From positions 65,177 through 129,176 of the forward strand of contig CALEYQ010000001.1 in NCBI GenBank assembly GCA_937924855.1: a DNA stretch of 64,000 nucleotides, in the 5' to 3' direction. This DNA is from an uncultured Bacteroidota bacterium. GTDB lineage: Bacteria; Bacteroidota; Bacteroidia; JADZBD01. The notes under the pieces are model-generated. The model was not told the origin of the DNA. It searched no databases and was given only the letters and a program-made list of their open reading frames with translations. Below are positions 62,822 to 64,000 of the stretch, piece by piece. Within the stretch, counting starts at the first letter, position 1; each line of letters opens with the position of its first letter. The position numbers and the translations under genes are program-made.

Positions 62822-63163
62822 TTATTCAGGCTTTTTGTCCTGGGTTTTAGGTTTTACACCTGTTTCAGGTTTTACGGATTTTGTTTTTGGTTCTTTGGAG
62901 TCACCTTCTTCGTTGATGGAGATCCGCTCCGTTTTCTGAGGAACTCCGGATGACTTTTTCGACCTTTCGGGGCTGTTCTTCTCGGGAACAACTTTTACAT
63001 CTTTTCCGGTCTCATTGGAGGTGGGAGGAGCATCCTTGGCTCGGTCAGGGCTAACCACTGTTTTCGGTTTGGTTACCGAGTTGTCTGGTTTTTCCTGCGC
63101 TATGGAAGTGGAAGAAAAGCCCAGAAAAAAGAACAAGGAAAGGAGTGAGGTAATTGATTTCAT
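62822..63163 (-). CDS. Secreted disordered protein with one SI(N/G)EEG motif
   Basis: A 113-residue exported protein with a signal peptide (TSIAQ) and a charged, Pro/Lys/Glu/Ser-rich mature part. It contains ERISINEEGDSKEPKTK, matching the repeated motif in the neighbour, and ends in a Lys/Pro-rich tail. It has a textbook promoter upstream and a one-base gap to the neighbour downstream. No known domain. Confidence 0.7.
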   Translation of the reverse strand: MKSITSLLSLFFFLGFSSTSIAQEKPDNSVTKPKTVVSPDRAKDAPPTSNETGKDVKVVPEKNSPERSKKSSGVPQKTERISINEEGDSKEPKTKSVKPETGVKPKTQDKKPE

Positions 63164-63188
63164 GATTTGAAATTTATTGTGTTATGAA

Positions 63189-63219
63189 CAAATTTAGTGC
63201 CAGTTTGTATTGTATCAAA
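63189..63219 (-). promoter_or_regulatory. Promoter of the SI(N/G)EEG gene pair
   Basis: Minus strand: TTTG (63216-63219), 19 bases, TAAATTTG (63189-63196), the exact consensus and spacing, 25 bases before the ATG at 63163. The TTTG is itself part of an overlapping TACATTTG box. Confidence 0.85.
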
Positions 63220-63260
63220 TGTACACCATAAATTCAGGAAATAAAAAAAAGCAGAGTTCT

Positions 63261-64000
63261 TTATTTTAACAACTCAAGGGCTTCCTGTGTGGAAATAAGT
63301 TGTTTGTCGTAGTAGGAAACCACAAAGGCGTCGTCGATATTGTACTTTTTGATAATCTCATCACGGAAAAGGGTGGCCTCCTTGTAAGTTTTAAAGGACC
63401 CTGCGGTATATTGGGTCATTCCCGACAAAGTGGTAATGGTACTTACACCTTTTATTTTAGAAATTTTGGACTTAAATTCTTCCGGCGGATCATTTTTGAA
63501 CACCCCCAACTGAATTTTAAATTCCAGCTTATCCTTATCGCGGTTTTCAATAACCGGATTTGATTTGTTTTCGTTAATGGATTGTTGCTGGGTGGTTTCC
63601 GTAATTCCGGCCTGTTCCAACGGAACTCTTTTTCCGTCCTTGTAGGCCACGATGAAGGCATCTTTATAGCCCAACTGAACCATTTGTTTTCTTAGATCGG
63701 ATGCCTTGTTGAATTCTGAGAAACTTCCGGTCAGGTATTTATAATATCCATCTTCGGTTTTCAGGCTTACCACATTTGGCACATCCCGGAAAGTTCCGGT
63801 TGGAATTTTATTGATAAAGGCTCCCACCTGCACCCTGAAAACAACCCCGGGGGCAATAGTATTTCCGGTATTATTTCCGGTATTGTTTCCGGTATTGTTT
63901 CCGGTATTGTTTCCGGTGTTATTTCCGGTGTTGTTTCCGGTATTATTTCCGGTATTATTTCCGGTATTATTTCCGGTATTATTTCCGGTATTATTTCCGG
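63261..64000 (-). CDS. Tandem SPOR-domain protein with GNNT repeats, 5' end missing
   Basis: The frame stays open to the window edge, so the gene starts beyond 64000. Seen from the N-terminal side: a run of GNNT tetrapeptides (GNNT or GNT), APGVVFRV, then a first SPOR-type domain (QVGAFINKIP...YYKYLTGSFSEFNKASDLRKQM) and, after a hydrophilic linker, a second (IQLGVFKNDP...YTAGSFKTYKEATLFRDEI). SPOR domains bind denuded peptidoglycan at division sites. The end QEALELLK is complete. The N-terminal part and any signal peptide are outside the window. Confidence 0.8.
   Translation of the reverse strand, partial: GNNTGNNTGNNTGNNTGNNTGNNTGNNTGNNTGNNTGNNTGNNTGNTIAPGVVFRVQVGAFINKIPTGTFRDVPNVVSLKTEDGYYKYLTGSFSEFNKASDLRKQMVQLGYKDAFIVAYKDGKRVPLEQAGITETTQQQSINENKSNPVIENRDKDKLEFKIQLGVFKNDPPEEFKSKISKIKGVSTITTLSGMTQYTAGSFKTYKEATLFRDEIIKKYNIDDAFVVSYYDKQLISTQEALELLK
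63863..64000. repeat. 12-base tandem repeat encoding GNNT, cut by the window edge
   Basis: The hexamer ttccgg occurs 12 times at exactly 12-base spacing from 63863 to 64000; minus-strand units read GGAAATAATACC with A/G variants and encode Gly-Asn-Asn-Thr. Low divergence between units suggests recent expansion. The array continues beyond the window. Confidence 0.95.

Noticed and set aside
63863..64000. A short tandem array as possible CRISPR or integron repeat
   Set aside because: 12-base units without spacers, in frame with SPOR domains; a coding microsatellite.

Overview
The window comes from a member of the Bacteroidota, order not resolved. The evidence is the two-part Bacteroidota promoter (TTTG, 19 bases, then TAnnTTTG) upstream of many transcription units, the near absence of Shine-Dalgarno sequences, SPOR and outer-membrane barrel proteins of Bacteroidota type, zinc-free forms of S14 and L36, and the gene order secY-map-infA-rpmJ-rpsM-rpsK-rpsD-rpoA-rplQ. 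There are no tRNA, rRNA or CRISPR loci and no intact mobile element. The content is mostly chromosomal core with some accessory surface-protein genes.

Layout. 0-3 kb: the 3' part of a TPR protein coupled to an outer-membrane barrel. 3-5 kb: gyrB. 5-9 kb: two paralogous secreted collagen-like proteins, each with its own promoter. 9-16 kb (minus): ettA-hisS-hutH plus a membrane-anchored netrin/TIMP-like protein, then a SpoU methyltransferase and a small secreted protein. 16-21 kb: ubiA-type prenyltransferase, terC, padR-pspC, mtgA and a sensor kinase carrying a 17-A tract. 22-33 kb: an outer-membrane receptor, purL, a large unknown membrane protein, and a four-gene operon (permease, SDR with an internal stop, lipoprotein amidohydrolase, barrel protein). 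33-40 kb: an RHS remnant, a double AAA+ ATPase with a duplicated N-terminal module, an LRR protein, a barrel protein, an SDR and carA. 40-58 kb (minus): one continuous translation block, rpsL-rpsG-fusA-S10-spc-alpha, 33 genes ending at a strong terminator before carA. 58-64 kb: an HD phosphohydrolase, a membrane pyrophosphatase fused to a YceI domain, two small secreted proteins sharing an SI(N/G)EEG motif, and a partial tandem-SPOR protein with a GNNT repeat.

The main points for follow-up are the pyrophosphatase-YceI fusion, the A17 tract inside the kinase ATPase domain, the single in-frame stop in an otherwise complete SDR gene, the duplicated AAA+ protein, the SI(N/G)EEG protein pair, and two promoter boxes so close to their start codons that the mRNAs may be leaderless. 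I found no unmistakable new multi-gene defence or mobile system. The pyrophosphatase fusion is the strongest candidate for something undescribed.
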